DNA of 33,322 bases from Chloroflexota bacterium (lineage in GTDB: Bacteria > Chloroflexota > Dehalococcoidia > UBA2979), in contig VXMU01000087.1 in assembly GCA_009840945.1 (NCBI GenBank), forward strand, positions 1-33,322, given 5' to 3'. This document shows positions 22,899-32,860 of this stretch, in pieces (positions within the stretch are counted from its first letter, which is position 1; each line of letters begins with the position of its first letter). The notes beneath the pieces are model-generated. The model was not told the DNA's origin. It saw only the letters and a program-made list of their open reading frames with translations, and made no database searches. A program made the position numbers and the translations under genes.

Positions 22899-23606
22899 AT
22901 GAGCGACCCCATCGCCGACGCCGCCTACGCATCCCCGGCCATCGAGGACGCGCGACGCACCGGCGCGCCCGGACTCGTCGAGCTGTACGAGGAGATCGCG
23001 GACTGCCCGGCCTGCGGCCTCGCCCGCACCCGCACGCAGACCGTCCCCGGCTCCGGCCCCGCGCCCGCCGAGGTGATGTGCATCGGCGAGGCCCCCGGGG
23101 CGCGCGAGGACGAGCAGGGCCTGCCGTTCGTCGGCGCGGCCGGGCGGTTCCTCGACGAGCTGCTCGGCGACATCGGCATGTCGCGCGAGACGGTGCACAT
23201 CGCCAACGTCGTGAAGTGCCGGCCCCCCGGCAACCGCGACCCGCAGCCCGAGGAGATCGCGGCCTGTCAGCCGTTCCTCGACCGCCAGATCGCGCTGGTC
23301 GACCCCCTGCTGATCGTGACCCTTGGGCGCTTCTCCATGGCGCGCTGGTTCTCCGGCACCACCATCAGCCGCATCCACGGCCAGCCGAAGCGCTTCGGCA
23401 ACCGCCTCGTCGTCCCGATGTTCCACCCGGCCGCCGCGCTGCGGCGCGGCGACCTGCGCACCGTCATCCACGCCGACTTCGCCCGCATCCCCGCGCTGAT
23501 CGAGGAGGCGCGGGCGATCCGCGCCGAGGCGCCCTCGGACGCCACGGACCCCGCCCTCGCGGCGACGGCCGTCCCGCCGCCGTCCGAGCAGCGCGCACTG
23601 CTGTGA
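22899..23606 (+). CDS. Family 4 (UDGa) uracil-DNA glycosylase with Fe-S cluster
   Basis: This enzyme removes uracil from DNA to start base-excision repair. The 235-residue protein has the family 4 cysteine layout for a 4Fe-4S cluster: Cys36 and Cys39 in CPACG, then Cys107 and Cys123 (spacing of 15). The motif GEAPGAREDEQGLPFVG (63-79), NVVKCRPPGNR (103-113) and FHPAAALRR with His176 complete the active site. The Ala-rich C-terminal tail after about 205 is longer than the core needs. RNase J follows 16 bases later, probably on the same transcript. Confidence 0.93.
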   Translation: MSDPIADAAYASPAIEDARRTGAPGLVELYEEIADCPACGLARTRTQTVPGSGPAPAEVMCIGEAPGAREDEQGLPFVGAAGRFLDELLGDIGMSRETVHIANVVKCRPPGNRDPQPEEIAACQPFLDRQIALVDPLLIVTLGRFSMARWFSGTTISRIHGQPKRFGNRLVVPMFHPAAALRRGDLRTVIHADFARIPALIEEARAIRAEAPSDATDPALAATAVPPPSEQRALL

Positions 23607-23622
23607 AGCAAGCGAGCGCACG

Positions 23623-25281
23623 ATGACCGACGACCTGCCCGTCCGCGTGATCCCGCTCGGCGGCCTCGGCGAGATCGGGCGCAACATGATGCTCTACGAG
23701 TACGACGACCAGGCGATCGCTGTCGACGTCGGGCTGATGTTCCCCGAGGAGGAGATGCTCGGCGTCGACCTCGTGATCCCGGACTTCGAGTACCTCCTCG
23801 AAGACCCCGAGCGGCTGCTGGCGGTGTTCCTCACCCACGGCCACGAGGACCACATCGGCGCGGTCCCCTTCCTGCTGCGCGAGCTCAACGTGCCGGTGTT
23901 CTGCACGCCGCTCACACGCGGCCTCGTCCAGGTGAAGCTCCGCGAGCATCGCCTGCAAGACGAGACGCACGTGCAGGTCGTCGAGCCGGGCCAGACGATC
24001 AACGTGGGCCCGTTCTCCGTCGAGTTCTTCGGCGTCTCGCACTCGATCCCCGACGCGGTCGGGCTGATCATCGGTACGCCCCTCGGGCCGATCGTCCACA
24101 CGGGCGACTTCAAGCTCGACCACACGCCGCCGATGGGGCAGCACACCGACCTCATGCGCCTCGCCGAGGTCGGCCGCGAGGGCGCTCTGCTGCTCGCCGC
24201 CGACTCGACGTACGCCGAGATCGAGGGCCACACGCCCTCGGAGCAGACGGTCGCGGAGACGCTCGACCGCGTGATCGGGGAGGCCGAGGGGCGCGTGATC
24301 ATCGCGACCTTCGCGTCGCTGATCTCGCGCGTGCAGATGGTGCTCGATGCGGCGGAGAAGCACGGGCGTCGCGTCTTCGTCACCGGCCGCTCGATGGTCA
24401 ACAACGTGCGGATGGCGCGAGAACTCGGCTACCTCGACGCCAGCGACAACCTGCTGATGAACCCGCGCGAGCTCGACAGCCACCCCGACAGCCGCACGAT
24501 CGTGGTCAGCACCGGCGCGCAGGGTGAGCCCACCGCGGCGCTCACGCGCATGGCGAACGGCACCCACCAGCACATCACCGTGCAGCAGGGCGACACCGTC
24601 GTGCTCTCCTCCAGCCCCATCCCGGGCAACGAGACCCTCGTCTACCGCAACATCGACAACCTCTACAAGGCGGGCGCGAACGTCATCTACAGCCTGATCG
24701 CCCCGGTCCACGTGCGCGGACACGCCGCCCGCGAGGAGCTGAAGATCGTCCACAGCCTCGTGCAGGCCCGGTACTTCGTCGGGATCCACGGCGAACACCG
24801 CCACCTGGTGCACCACCGCGAGCTCGCGCTCGACCTCGGCATGCACCCCGACGACGCGATCGTGCTGACTGACGGCGACGTCCTCGAGCTGACGGAGGAC
24901 GAGGCGTACATCGCGGACAGCGTCCCGGCCGACCTCGTGTACGTCGACGGCCTCGGCGTCGGCGACATCGACCACATCGTGCTGCGCGACCGCCAGCACC
25001 TCGCGTCGGACGGCATGCTCGTCGTCGTCGCGGCGATCGACCGCCAGCGCGGCACGCTCGCCGGGATCCCCGAGGTGATGACGCACGGCTTCGTCGGCCC
25101 CGACGACGAGGCCGACATGGTCGAGGGCGTGCGCCAGCTGGTCGTCGACCTGTTTGGCGGCGAGGGCCACCAACTCGACTGGACGAGCATGCGTGAGAGA
25201 CTGAAGGACGAGGTGGCGAGCCACCTCTACCGGGAGACCCACCGCCGGCCGCTCGTGCTGCCGGTGACCGTGGAGGTCTAG
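23623..25281 (+). CDS. rnj: Ribonuclease J
   Basis: RNase J is a metallo-beta-lactamase fold endo- and 5'-exoribonuclease for mRNA decay and rRNA maturation. The 552-residue protein has the zinc motif THGHEDHIGAVPF (71-83) with His72, His74, Asp76 and His77. It also has HTGDFKLD, the beta-CASP region (TGRSMVNN, then SSSPIPGNE) and VHVRGHAAREELK with GIHGEHRHLVHH. The length and the C-terminal domain fit RNase J1/J2. It follows the glycosylase gene by 16 bases with no separate promoter seen. A small 6-bp hairpin follows its stop. Confidence 0.95.
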   Translation: MTDDLPVRVIPLGGLGEIGRNMMLYEYDDQAIAVDVGLMFPEEEMLGVDLVIPDFEYLLEDPERLLAVFLTHGHEDHIGAVPFLLRELNVPVFCTPLTRGLVQVKLREHRLQDETHVQVVEPGQTINVGPFSVEFFGVSHSIPDAVGLIIGTPLGPIVHTGDFKLDHTPPMGQHTDLMRLAEVGREGALLLAADSTYAEIEGHTPSEQTVAETLDRVIGEAEGRVIIATFASLISRVQMVLDAAEKHGRRVFVTGRSMVNNVRMARELGYLDASDNLLMNPRELDSHPDSRTIVVSTGAQGEPTAALTRMANGTHQHITVQQGDTVVLSSSPIPGNETLVYRNIDNLYKAGANVIYSLIAPVHVRGHAAREELKIVHSLVQARYFVGIHGEHRHLVHHRELALDLGMHPDDAIVLTDGDVLELTEDEAYIADSVPADLVYVDGLGVGDIDHIVLRDRQHLASDGMLVVVAAIDRQRGTLAGIPEVMTHGFVGPDDEADMVEGVRQLVVDLFGGEGHQLDWTSMRERLKDEVASHLYRETHRRPLVLPVTVEV

Positions 25282-25282
25282 C

Positions 25283-25298
25283 GCGGGCACGAGCCCGC
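25283..25298 (+). terminator. Small hairpin after RNase J
   Basis: A 6-bp perfect inverted repeat (GCGGGC, loop ACGA, GCCCGC) directly follows the stop codon. The stem is short and no U-tract follows, so it is a weak terminator candidate. Confidence 0.35.
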
Positions 25299-25383
25299 CG
25301 AGGGAGGCGAACGACGGAGGTGTAGTCCAGCCTCGAAGGTACCGGCGTCGCTGGCGGGGGACGGCCGGACCGGGAGCATCACC

Positions 25384-27861
25384 ATGGCCCGAACCAAGAC
25401 CCGCCCATCCACGCGCCCGCCCGCCTCACGGGCCGCGCGCACCCGAACCCCGTGGACCCGGCGACTGCGACGACTGATCCGCCCCGAAAGCCTCGGCGGC
25501 GCGCTCGTCGTTGCCGCCGCGGCCATCCTCGTCTACCTGCTCCCGATCGACTCGGTCCCGGTTGCCGATCTGCTCGACCGCGCCCGCGACGGCTTCGTCG
25601 AGTGGTTCGGCGTGCACGTCTTCACCCTCATCGCGCTGCTCGCCGCGTTCGGTGGGCTCGTCGCCGCGCGACGCCTCAGCCGGCTGCGCCGGCACTGGCG
25701 CCACCTGGTGGGCGCCGCGCTGCTGCTGGTCTTCAGCAGCGGCGTGCTCGGCCTGTGGCGTCCCGACGTGCAGATCGGCGGCGTGGGCCTCGACGCCGTC
25801 TCCGCGGGCGGCGACGCCGGCCGGTGGCTCACCGGCAGCCTCCTCGCCGGCCTCGGCTGGCTCGCGACGGCGGTCGCGGGCTTCACGCTGCTCTGGCCGC
25901 GCACGTCAGCGCGGATCGCGCGCAGCACGCCACGCGCGAGCATCCGCGCCTCCTCGTGGGTGTGGCAGCACGGGCCGCGACAGGCCCTCGCCGGCCTCGT
26001 CGCCGGGGTGAAGCGCCTCGGCCAGTCCGACGTGCCGAACGCCGGGGAGCTACAGGCCCTGCGCGCGCGGCGCGCTCGCCCGGCCACGAACGGCACGGCG
26101 GCAGCGCCCGAGACGACGCCCGAGGCCCCAACCGACGCCACCGAGGCGCCCACGGACCTCGACGCCCCGGTCGACGACGAGGAGGCGGAGGAGGACACGA
26201 GCCGCCCCGCCGTCCAGATCCCGATGGACATGGAGCACGACGTCGCCGAGTGGCGCCACTCCAGCGACGGCTGGCAACTGCCGCCGATGGACCTGCTCCG
26301 CAAGGCCGAGCCCGCCGCGCCCGCCGCGCACAGCAACGAGCGCCGCGCCCAGCTGATCGTCGACACGCTCGCCTCGTTCGGCGTCGATGCCGCGGTCACG
26401 CAGGTGAACGAGGGGCCAGCCGTGACGCAGTTCGGCGTCGAGCCGGGCTGGAACGTGCGCACGAAGTCCGTCGAGGAGCGCGACGCCGACGGCAAGCCCA
26501 TCCTCGACGACGACGGCCAGCCGCGCGTGAAGGAGATCGAGGTCTCGCGGACGCGCGTGCGCGTGAGCCGCATCACCGCGCTCCAGCACGACCTCGCGCT
26601 CGCGCTGGCCGCGCCCGCGCTCCGCATCGAGGCGCCCGTGCCGGGTAAGTCCGTCGTCGGCATCGAGGTGCCGAACGGACACACCTCGGTCGTCTCGTTG
26701 CGAGGCATGCTGGAGTCGCCGGCGTTCGAGCAGGCGGCCCGGAAGCAGCACCTCCCGATCGCGCTGGGCTCGGGCGTCGCGGGCGCCGAGACGGTCACCG
26801 ACCTCGCCGACATGCCGCACCTGCTCATCGCCGGCGCGACCGGGTCGGGCAAGTCGGTGTGCCTCAACTCGATCATCGCCTGCCTGCTCATGAACTACTC
26901 GCCGGAGCAGCTCCGGCTCGTCCTCGTCGACCCGAAGCGCGTCGAGCTGACCGCCTTCGCCGACATCCCGCACCTCGCGTTCAGCGACATCGTCGTGGAC
27001 ATGGACAAGGTGGTCGGGACGCTGCAGGCGGTGATCCAGGAGATGGAGACGCGCTACCGCGCCTTCGCGAAGATCGGCGTCCGCAACCTCGAGGCCTACA
27101 ACGAGCGCAACGAGGAGCACCCGCTGCCCTACTGGGTCGTGGTCATCGACGAGCTCGCCGACCTCATGCTCGCCGCGCCGTACCAGGTGGAGCAGCAGCT
27201 CGTGCGGCTCGCGCAGCTCGCTCGCGCGACCGGCATCCACCTCGTCCTCGCGACGCAGCGGCCGTCGGTGGACGTGGTGACGGGGCTGATCAAGGCGAAC
27301 TTCCCGACGCGGATCGCCTTCGCCGTCTCCTCGCAGGTGGACTCGCGCACGATCCTCGACAGCGGGGGCGCGGAGAAGCTGCTCGGGAAGGGCGACATGC
27401 TCTACCAGCCGAAGGACCAGGGGAAGCCGACCCGCCTGCAAGGCGTCTTCGTCTCCGACGAGGAGATCGAGTCGCTCGTCGACTTCTGGACGGCCGGCCG
27501 CTTCGAGTCCCTGCGCCCGGCGCGCTTTGACGACCTGCTCGCGGAGGCCGAGGAGGCCGCCGCCGACCTCGTCCCTGGCGGTCCGCCGCCGGACGTGGAC
27601 CCCATGGTCACTGAAGCACTCCAACTCGCCCGCGACCACTCGCAGCTCTCCACGTCGATGCTCCAGCGCCGGCTGCGCATCGGCTACCCGCGCGCGGCGC
27701 GCGTGATGGACGAGCTGGAGGAGCGCGGCATCGTCGGCGCGCCCGAGGGAGGCGGCGGCTCCCGCCCCGTCCTCCTCGACGGCGACGAGGATCGCGACAG
27801 CGACTCTGAGTCGGCGCCTGCCGCGCCGGTCGCGGGGGTGGGGCGCGAGGGCGAGGTCTAG
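25384..27861 (+). CDS. ftsK: DNA translocase FtsK/SpoIIIE
   Basis: FtsK pumps chromosomal DNA at the division septum. The 825-residue protein has a basic N terminus, about four membrane helices in the first 190 residues, and an Ala/Thr/Glu-rich linker (about 225-280). The motor domain has Walker A GATGSGKS (484-491) and Walker B VVVIDELADL with Asp589/Glu590. A winged-helix gamma domain (about 740-805, LQRRLRIGYPRAARVMDELEERGIVG) reads the polar DNA guide sites. ATG 25384 is preceded by GGGAG. The gene converges with uvrB, 13 bases apart. The length is typical for SpoIIIE-like proteins. Confidence 0.95.
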   Translation: MARTKTRPSTRPPASRAARTRTPWTRRLRRLIRPESLGGALVVAAAAILVYLLPIDSVPVADLLDRARDGFVEWFGVHVFTLIALLAAFGGLVAARRLSRLRRHWRHLVGAALLLVFSSGVLGLWRPDVQIGGVGLDAVSAGGDAGRWLTGSLLAGLGWLATAVAGFTLLWPRTSARIARSTPRASIRASSWVWQHGPRQALAGLVAGVKRLGQSDVPNAGELQALRARRARPATNGTAAAPETTPEAPTDATEAPTDLDAPVDDEEAEEDTSRPAVQIPMDMEHDVAEWRHSSDGWQLPPMDLLRKAEPAAPAAHSNERRAQLIVDTLASFGVDAAVTQVNEGPAVTQFGVEPGWNVRTKSVEERDADGKPILDDDGQPRVKEIEVSRTRVRVSRITALQHDLALALAAPALRIEAPVPGKSVVGIEVPNGHTSVVSLRGMLESPAFEQAARKQHLPIALGSGVAGAETVTDLADMPHLLIAGATGSGKSVCLNSIIACLLMNYSPEQLRLVLVDPKRVELTAFADIPHLAFSDIVVDMDKVVGTLQAVIQEMETRYRAFAKIGVRNLEAYNERNEEHPLPYWVVVIDELADLMLAAPYQVEQQLVRLAQLARATGIHLVLATQRPSVDVVTGLIKANFPTRIAFAVSSQVDSRTILDSGGAEKLLGKGDMLYQPKDQGKPTRLQGVFVSDEEIESLVDFWTAGRFESLRPARFDDLLAEAEEAAADLVPGGPPPDVDPMVTEALQLARDHSQLSTSMLQRRLRIGYPRAARVMDELEERGIVGAPEGGGGSRPVLLDGDEDRDSDSESAPAAPVAGVGREGEV

Positions 27862-27867
27862 CCCTCG
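27846..27867. terminator. Hairpin spanning the ftsK stop codon, between convergent genes
   Basis: CGAGGGC and GCCCTCG form a perfect 7-bp stem with an 8-base loop containing the ftsK stop codon. It is the only structure in the 13-base convergent ftsK-uvrB gap and could serve both strands. Confidence 0.4.
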
Positions 27868-27874
27868 ACGGTCC

Positions 27875-29962
<2,088 letters not shown>

Positions 29963-29968
29963 GGAGTC

Positions 29969-29974
29969 ATTGTA
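29969..29974 (-). promoter_or_regulatory. -10 box (TACAAT) 6 bases before uvrB, leaderless layout
   Basis: TACAAT on the minus strand is a near-consensus -10. With 6 bases to the ATG, transcription should begin at the A of the start codon. The divergent promoter at 30012 serves the opposite strand. Confidence 0.6.
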
Positions 29975-30011
29975 CGCCGCAGCGGTCGTCTCGGACGGCA
30001 GGCTCCCTTTG

Positions 30012-30020
30012 TGCTATTGT
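30012..30020 (+). promoter_or_regulatory. Extended -10 promoter of the coiled-coil gene
   Basis: TGC followed by TATTGT, then TCACAC. It lies about 48 bases before the TTG start at 30069, leaving room for the GGGAGA ribosome site (30057-30062). Confidence 0.5.
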
Positions 30021-30068
30021 TCACACACTCGCACCGTCCCTCCCACCAAGGACGCCGGGAGACAACAC

Positions 30069-30608
30069 TTGACCTCTGACTTCAGCTTCGAAGAGGCCTT
30101 GAGGACCGCTCTGCGCGAAGAGATCGCTCCTCTGAGGGCCGACGTCGGCATACTCACAGACCGCGTCGACTCGCTTGTTGGGCGGGTCGGCGGGCTCAGC
30201 GAGCGAGTCGACGGTCTGACAGTGCGGATCGACGAGCTCACCGGGCGCGTCGATGGGCTCACCGACCGAATGGACACGCTGACGGTGCGCGTCGATGGTC
30301 TGACGGGGCGAGTCGATGGCCTGACAGAACGGATGGACGTTCTCACCGAGCGGGTCGATGGCCTGACAGAGCGAGTGGATGGGCTCACCGAGCGGGTCGA
30401 TGGATTGACGGTACGCATGGACGTCCTCACCGGACGGGTCGACGCACTCACCGAGGAAGTCGCCGCCCTCCGACCACTCCCGGGCAGGGTGCGAAGGCTA
30501 TCGGTACAGGTAGGTACCCTGGCGAGCCTGATCGAGACCGGGTTCACCGCTATGCGCGAGGACATCGGGGAGTTGCGTCAGCGGGTCTCCGCTCTTGAGG
30601 CCTCGTAG
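30069..30608 (+). CDS. Heptad-repeat coiled-coil protein of unknown function
   Basis: A 179-residue soluble protein with no recognisable enzyme domain. After about 30 residues (SFEEALRTALREEIAPLRAD) it runs through 14 uninterrupted heptads of the form R-V/M/I-D-x-L-T-x (32-129). It ends in a second helical segment (LSVQVGTLASLIETGFTAMREDIGELRQRVSALEAS). The pattern predicts a long parallel coiled-coil rod, such as a trimeric or dimeric oligomerisation stalk. I chose TTG 30069 because GGGAGA precedes it and the promoter at 30012 lies just upstream; earlier in-frame codons fall inside the uvrB promoter or gene. GC is lower than in the neighbours. The AbrB-like gene follows 23 bases later, so the two may be an operon. 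Confidence 0.75.
   Translation: MTSDFSFEEALRTALREEIAPLRADVGILTDRVDSLVGRVGGLSERVDGLTVRIDELTGRVDGLTDRMDTLTVRVDGLTGRVDGLTERMDVLTERVDGLTERVDGLTERVDGLTVRMDVLTGRVDALTEEVAALRPLPGRVRRLSVQVGTLASLIETGFTAMREDIGELRQRVSALEAS
30162..30455 (+). repeat. 21-base tandem repeats encoding coiled-coil heptads
   Basis: Fourteen consecutive 21-base units encode the heptads (for example RVDGLTE, RVDGLTG, RMDVLTE). Several units are nearly identical at DNA level (the GGTCGATGGCCTGACAGA type), so unit number could change by slippage or recombination. Confidence 0.75.
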
Positions 30609-30631
30609 CCGCGCCGACAACAGGTGTCACT

Positions 30632-30856
30632 TTGGACTTCGCGAGAATCACGACTGGCGGGCAGGCCACCATCCCCGCTCGGATCCGGGAGGTATTGGGC
30701 CTCGCGGAAGGTGACGTGATCGCCTTTGAGATCGCGGACGACCACGTCGTGCTCCGTAAGGTCGCCTCCGAAGCGGACGGCTATCTGCAGGGTCTGACGG
30801 CGGTACTGAGCGAGTGGGACTCGCCCGAAGACGAAGCCGCCTGGCGTGGCCTTTGA
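30632..30856 (+). CDS. AbrB/MazE-like (SpoVT-AbrB fold) DNA-binding protein, orphan antitoxin-like
   Basis: A 74-residue swapped-hairpin DNA-binding protein. The segment RITTGGQATIPARIREVLGLAEGDVIAFEI (5-34) is the AbrB/MazE signature. The C-terminal tail SEWDSPEDEAAWRGL resembles the acidic toxin-binding tails of MazE/AbrB antitoxins. The start is TTG 30632 with AGGTG at 30622-30626. A toxin gene normally follows such a protein. Here the next gene is ruvA on the other strand, 19 bases away, so no partner is present. It may be an orphan antitoxin, a transcription regulator of the coiled-coil gene, or a remnant. Confidence 0.8.
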   Translation: MDFARITTGGQATIPARIREVLGLAEGDVIAFEIADDHVVLRKVASEADGYLQGLTAVLSEWDSPEDEAAWRGL

Positions 30857-30875
30857 GCCATCGACGTTGGGGGCG

Positions 30876-31499
30876 TCAACTCCCGCCCTGGCGCTCCAGC
30901 ACGTACCGCAGGACCTCCTCCAGCGTCCGCAGTTCCGGCCCGTCCGCCAGTGCGGCCGCAACCACGCGCTGCGCCTCCCGGCGCGGGTACTGCAGCGCGA
31001 CCAGGGCGTCGACGGCGTCGTCGCGCACGTCGGCGGTAGGGCCCGTCCCGTCGCCGTCGAGGGCGTCGCGCAGCAGCGCCTCCTGCACGAGCTTGCCGTG
31101 GAGGTGCGCGATCACGGTCTGCGAGAGCCGCTCGCCGATGCCCGGGAGCTGCCGCAGCGAGCGCTGGTCCTCCGCCTCGATCCACCCCGCGATCTCCGAG
31201 ATGGGGTACGTGAGGGCGCGTACCGCCTTGGCCGGGCCCATGTCCGGCACCTCGATGAACTTGCGGAAGAACTCGCGCTCGGCGAGGTGGGCGAACCCGT
31301 AGAGCGTCGGGACGGGCTGGCGCTCCGTGGCGTGGTGGTAGGTGAAGACCCGGACCTCCTCGCCCTCCGCGTGCGAGGCGGCCCAGTCGGCCGCGAAGGC
31401 CGGCATGTAGACCTCGTAGGTGACGCCGCCGGCGTCAATCCAGAGCGTGGAGCGCTCGGCGTCCCAGCGCACGAGCTCACCGCGCAGTGCGGCGATCAC
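30876..31499 (-). CDS. ruvA: Holliday junction branch migration protein RuvA
   Basis: RuvA forms the tetramer that holds a Holliday junction open for RuvB. The 207-residue protein has an N-terminal OB domain (1-62), two helix-hairpin-helix motifs (FIEVPDMGPAKAVRAL at 81-96, LRQLPGIGERLSQTVI at 115-130) and a C-terminal RuvB-contacting domain (about 160-203) after an acidic linker. The start is GTG 31499, whose GTGA overlaps the ruvC stop. ruvB, which commonly follows, is missing here; the coiled-coil and AbrB-like genes sit in that place on the opposite strand. Confidence 0.94.
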   Translation of the reverse strand: MIAALRGELVRWDAERSTLWIDAGGVTYEVYMPAFAADWAASHAEGEEVRVFTYHHATERQPVPTLYGFAHLAEREFFRKFIEVPDMGPAKAVRALTYPISEIAGWIEAEDQRSLRQLPGIGERLSQTVIAHLHGKLVQEALLRDALDGDGTGPTADVRDDAVDALVALQYPRREAQRVVAAALADGPELRTLEEVLRYVLERQGGS

Positions 31500-32008
31500 G
31501 GCCGGCCCACCATCCGCGACTCGAGCGCCGCCTCCGCCAGCCGAGTCAGCGCGAGCGCGAGCGCGTCCGCGGCGTCGAGGGGTTCCGGGGGCGCGTCGAG
31601 GCCGAGCTGCATCGTCACCATCGCCTGCACCTGCTCCTTGGGCGCGCCGCCGTAGCCGGCGACGGCCGCCTTCACCGCCGAGGACTGGTACTCGAAGACG
31701 TCGATGCCGTGCTCCGCCGCAGCGATCATCGCCGCTGCGCGCGCCTCGCCGATCGCGAAGGCGGAGCGCACGTTCGCCGCGACGTACGGCTCCTCGATCG
31801 CGAGTTCATCGGGCCGGTGCTCGGCGATGAGCGTGGCGAGTTGCTCGTGGATGGCTTGCAGCCGCTCCGCGCGCGGGCGTGCGCTCCGCGTGCGGATGAC
31901 GCCGTACGTGACCGCCTCGGCGTTGCGCGCGTCGCCCGACACGATGCCGTAGCCGGTCGCGGCGAGGCCGGGGTCGATGCCGATGACTCGGTACGCGGTC
32001 GCGGTCAT
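31496..32008 (-). CDS. ruvC: Crossover junction endodeoxyribonuclease RuvC
   Basis: RuvC cuts Holliday junctions by paired nicks. The 170-residue protein has the RNase H-like acidic set: Asp12 in IGIDPGLAATGYG, Glu72 in LAIEEPYVAANV, and Asp145/Asp148 in DAADALALAL. The length is typical. ATG 32008 lies 11 bases after the yebC stop, and the TGA overlaps the ruvA GTG by 4 bases, giving a yebC-ruvC-ruvA operon of the common type. No clear ribosome site is visible in the short gap. Confidence 0.95.
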   Translation of the reverse strand: MTATAYRVIGIDPGLAATGYGIVSGDARNAEAVTYGVIRTRSARPRAERLQAIHEQLATLIAEHRPDELAIEEPYVAANVRSAFAIGEARAAAMIAAAEHGIDVFEYQSSAVKAAVAGYGGAPKEQVQAMVTMQLGLDAPPEPLDAADALALALTRLAEAALESRMVGRP

Positions 32009-32019
32009 CGCGGCCGGCG

Positions 32020-32772
32020 CTACCCGGCCAGCCCGCCCGCGGCCAGCACCTCGTCGCTGAAGTCGACGTTCGAGTAGACGCGCGAGACGTCGTCGAGCTC
32101 GTCGAGGGCGTCGAGGAGCCGGAGCGCCTGCCCGGCCACGTTGTCGGCGGGCGTGATGCGGGTCTTCGGGATCTGGGCGATCTCGGAGCTGTTGACCTGG
32201 AAGCCGCCCTCGGTGAGCGTCGCGCGCACCGCCTCGAGGTCGCCCGGGTCGGTGATCACCTCCACGATGTCGTCGTCGGCCGAGACGTCGTCTGCGCCGG
32301 CCTCGATGGCGACGAGCTGGATCTCGTCGGGGTCGGCCTCGCCGACCTCGACGGCGATGAGGCCGCGCAGGTCGAACTGCCACGCGACCGCGCCGCTCTC
32401 CGCCATCGCGCCGCCTCCGCGGGTGAGCGTCGCGCGGATGTCGGCGACGGTGCGGTTGCGATTGTCGGTGATGGCCTGGATCAGCACAGCGGTGCCGCCG
32501 GGGGCGTAGCCCTCGTACGTGATCTCCTCCAGCATCGCCCCATCGCCGCCGCCGACGGCGCGCTGGATGGCGCGGCCGATGTTGGCGTTGGGCATGTTGC
32601 TGTCGCGCGCCTTCTGGATGGCGAGGCGCAGCGCGGGGTTCATGTCCGGGTCCGCGCCGGAGCGGGCCGCCATGGTGACGTCGCGCGCGAGCTTGGTGAA
32701 CAGCTTGCCGCGCTTCGCGTCCGTTGCCGCCTTCTTGTGCTTGATCGACGACCACTTGGAGTGACCGGACAT
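32020..32772 (-). CDS. yebC: YebC/PmpR-family protein (TACO1-like)
   Basis: A 250-residue YebC family member. The start SGHSKWSSIKHKKAATDAKRGKLFTKLARD is diagnostic, followed by NPALRLAIQKARDSNMPNANIGRAIQRA and ITYEGYAPGGTAVLIQAITDNRNRTVADIR. Members act as transcription regulators or, as shown more recently, as translation factors at proline stretches. The location before ruvC-ruvA is conserved in many bacteria. The ribosome site GGGGAGG (32779-32785) gives good spacing to ATG 32772. Confidence 0.95.
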   Translation of the reverse strand: MSGHSKWSSIKHKKAATDAKRGKLFTKLARDVTMAARSGADPDMNPALRLAIQKARDSNMPNANIGRAIQRAVGGGDGAMLEEITYEGYAPGGTAVLIQAITDNRNRTVADIRATLTRGGGAMAESGAVAWQFDLRGLIAVEVGEADPDEIQLVAIEAGADDVSADDDIVEVITDPGDLEAVRATLTEGGFQVNSSEIAQIPKTRITPADNVAGQALRLLDALDELDDVSRVYSNVDFSDEVLAAGGLAG

Positions 32773-32811
32773 GTGCCGCCTCCCCGTGACTGAGCAGGGC
32801 GCCCGTCCGCC

Positions 32812-32817
32812 ATGTTA
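32812..32817 (-). promoter_or_regulatory. Candidate -10 (TAACAT) for yebC-ruvC-ruvA
   Basis: TAACAT on the minus strand lies about 40 bases before the yebC start, with the GGGGAGG ribosome site in between. It has no TGn extension and no clear -35. Confidence 0.4.
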
Positions 32818-32860
32818 GCGCGCGAGCACCCTCACGGCAGCCACGACGAGGGCTCCCCGG

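Noticed and set aside
29963-30030. LexA/SOS operator at uvrB
   Set aside because: No CGAAC-N4-GTTCG or CTGT-N8-ACAG palindrome is present in the divergent region.
30069-30856. A complete toxin-antitoxin pair made of the coiled-coil and AbrB-like genes
   Set aside because: The coiled-coil protein has no toxin fold (no MazF, PIN, RelE or HEPN motif) and toxins usually follow rather than precede AbrB-type antitoxins. I kept only the weaker claim of a two-gene unit.
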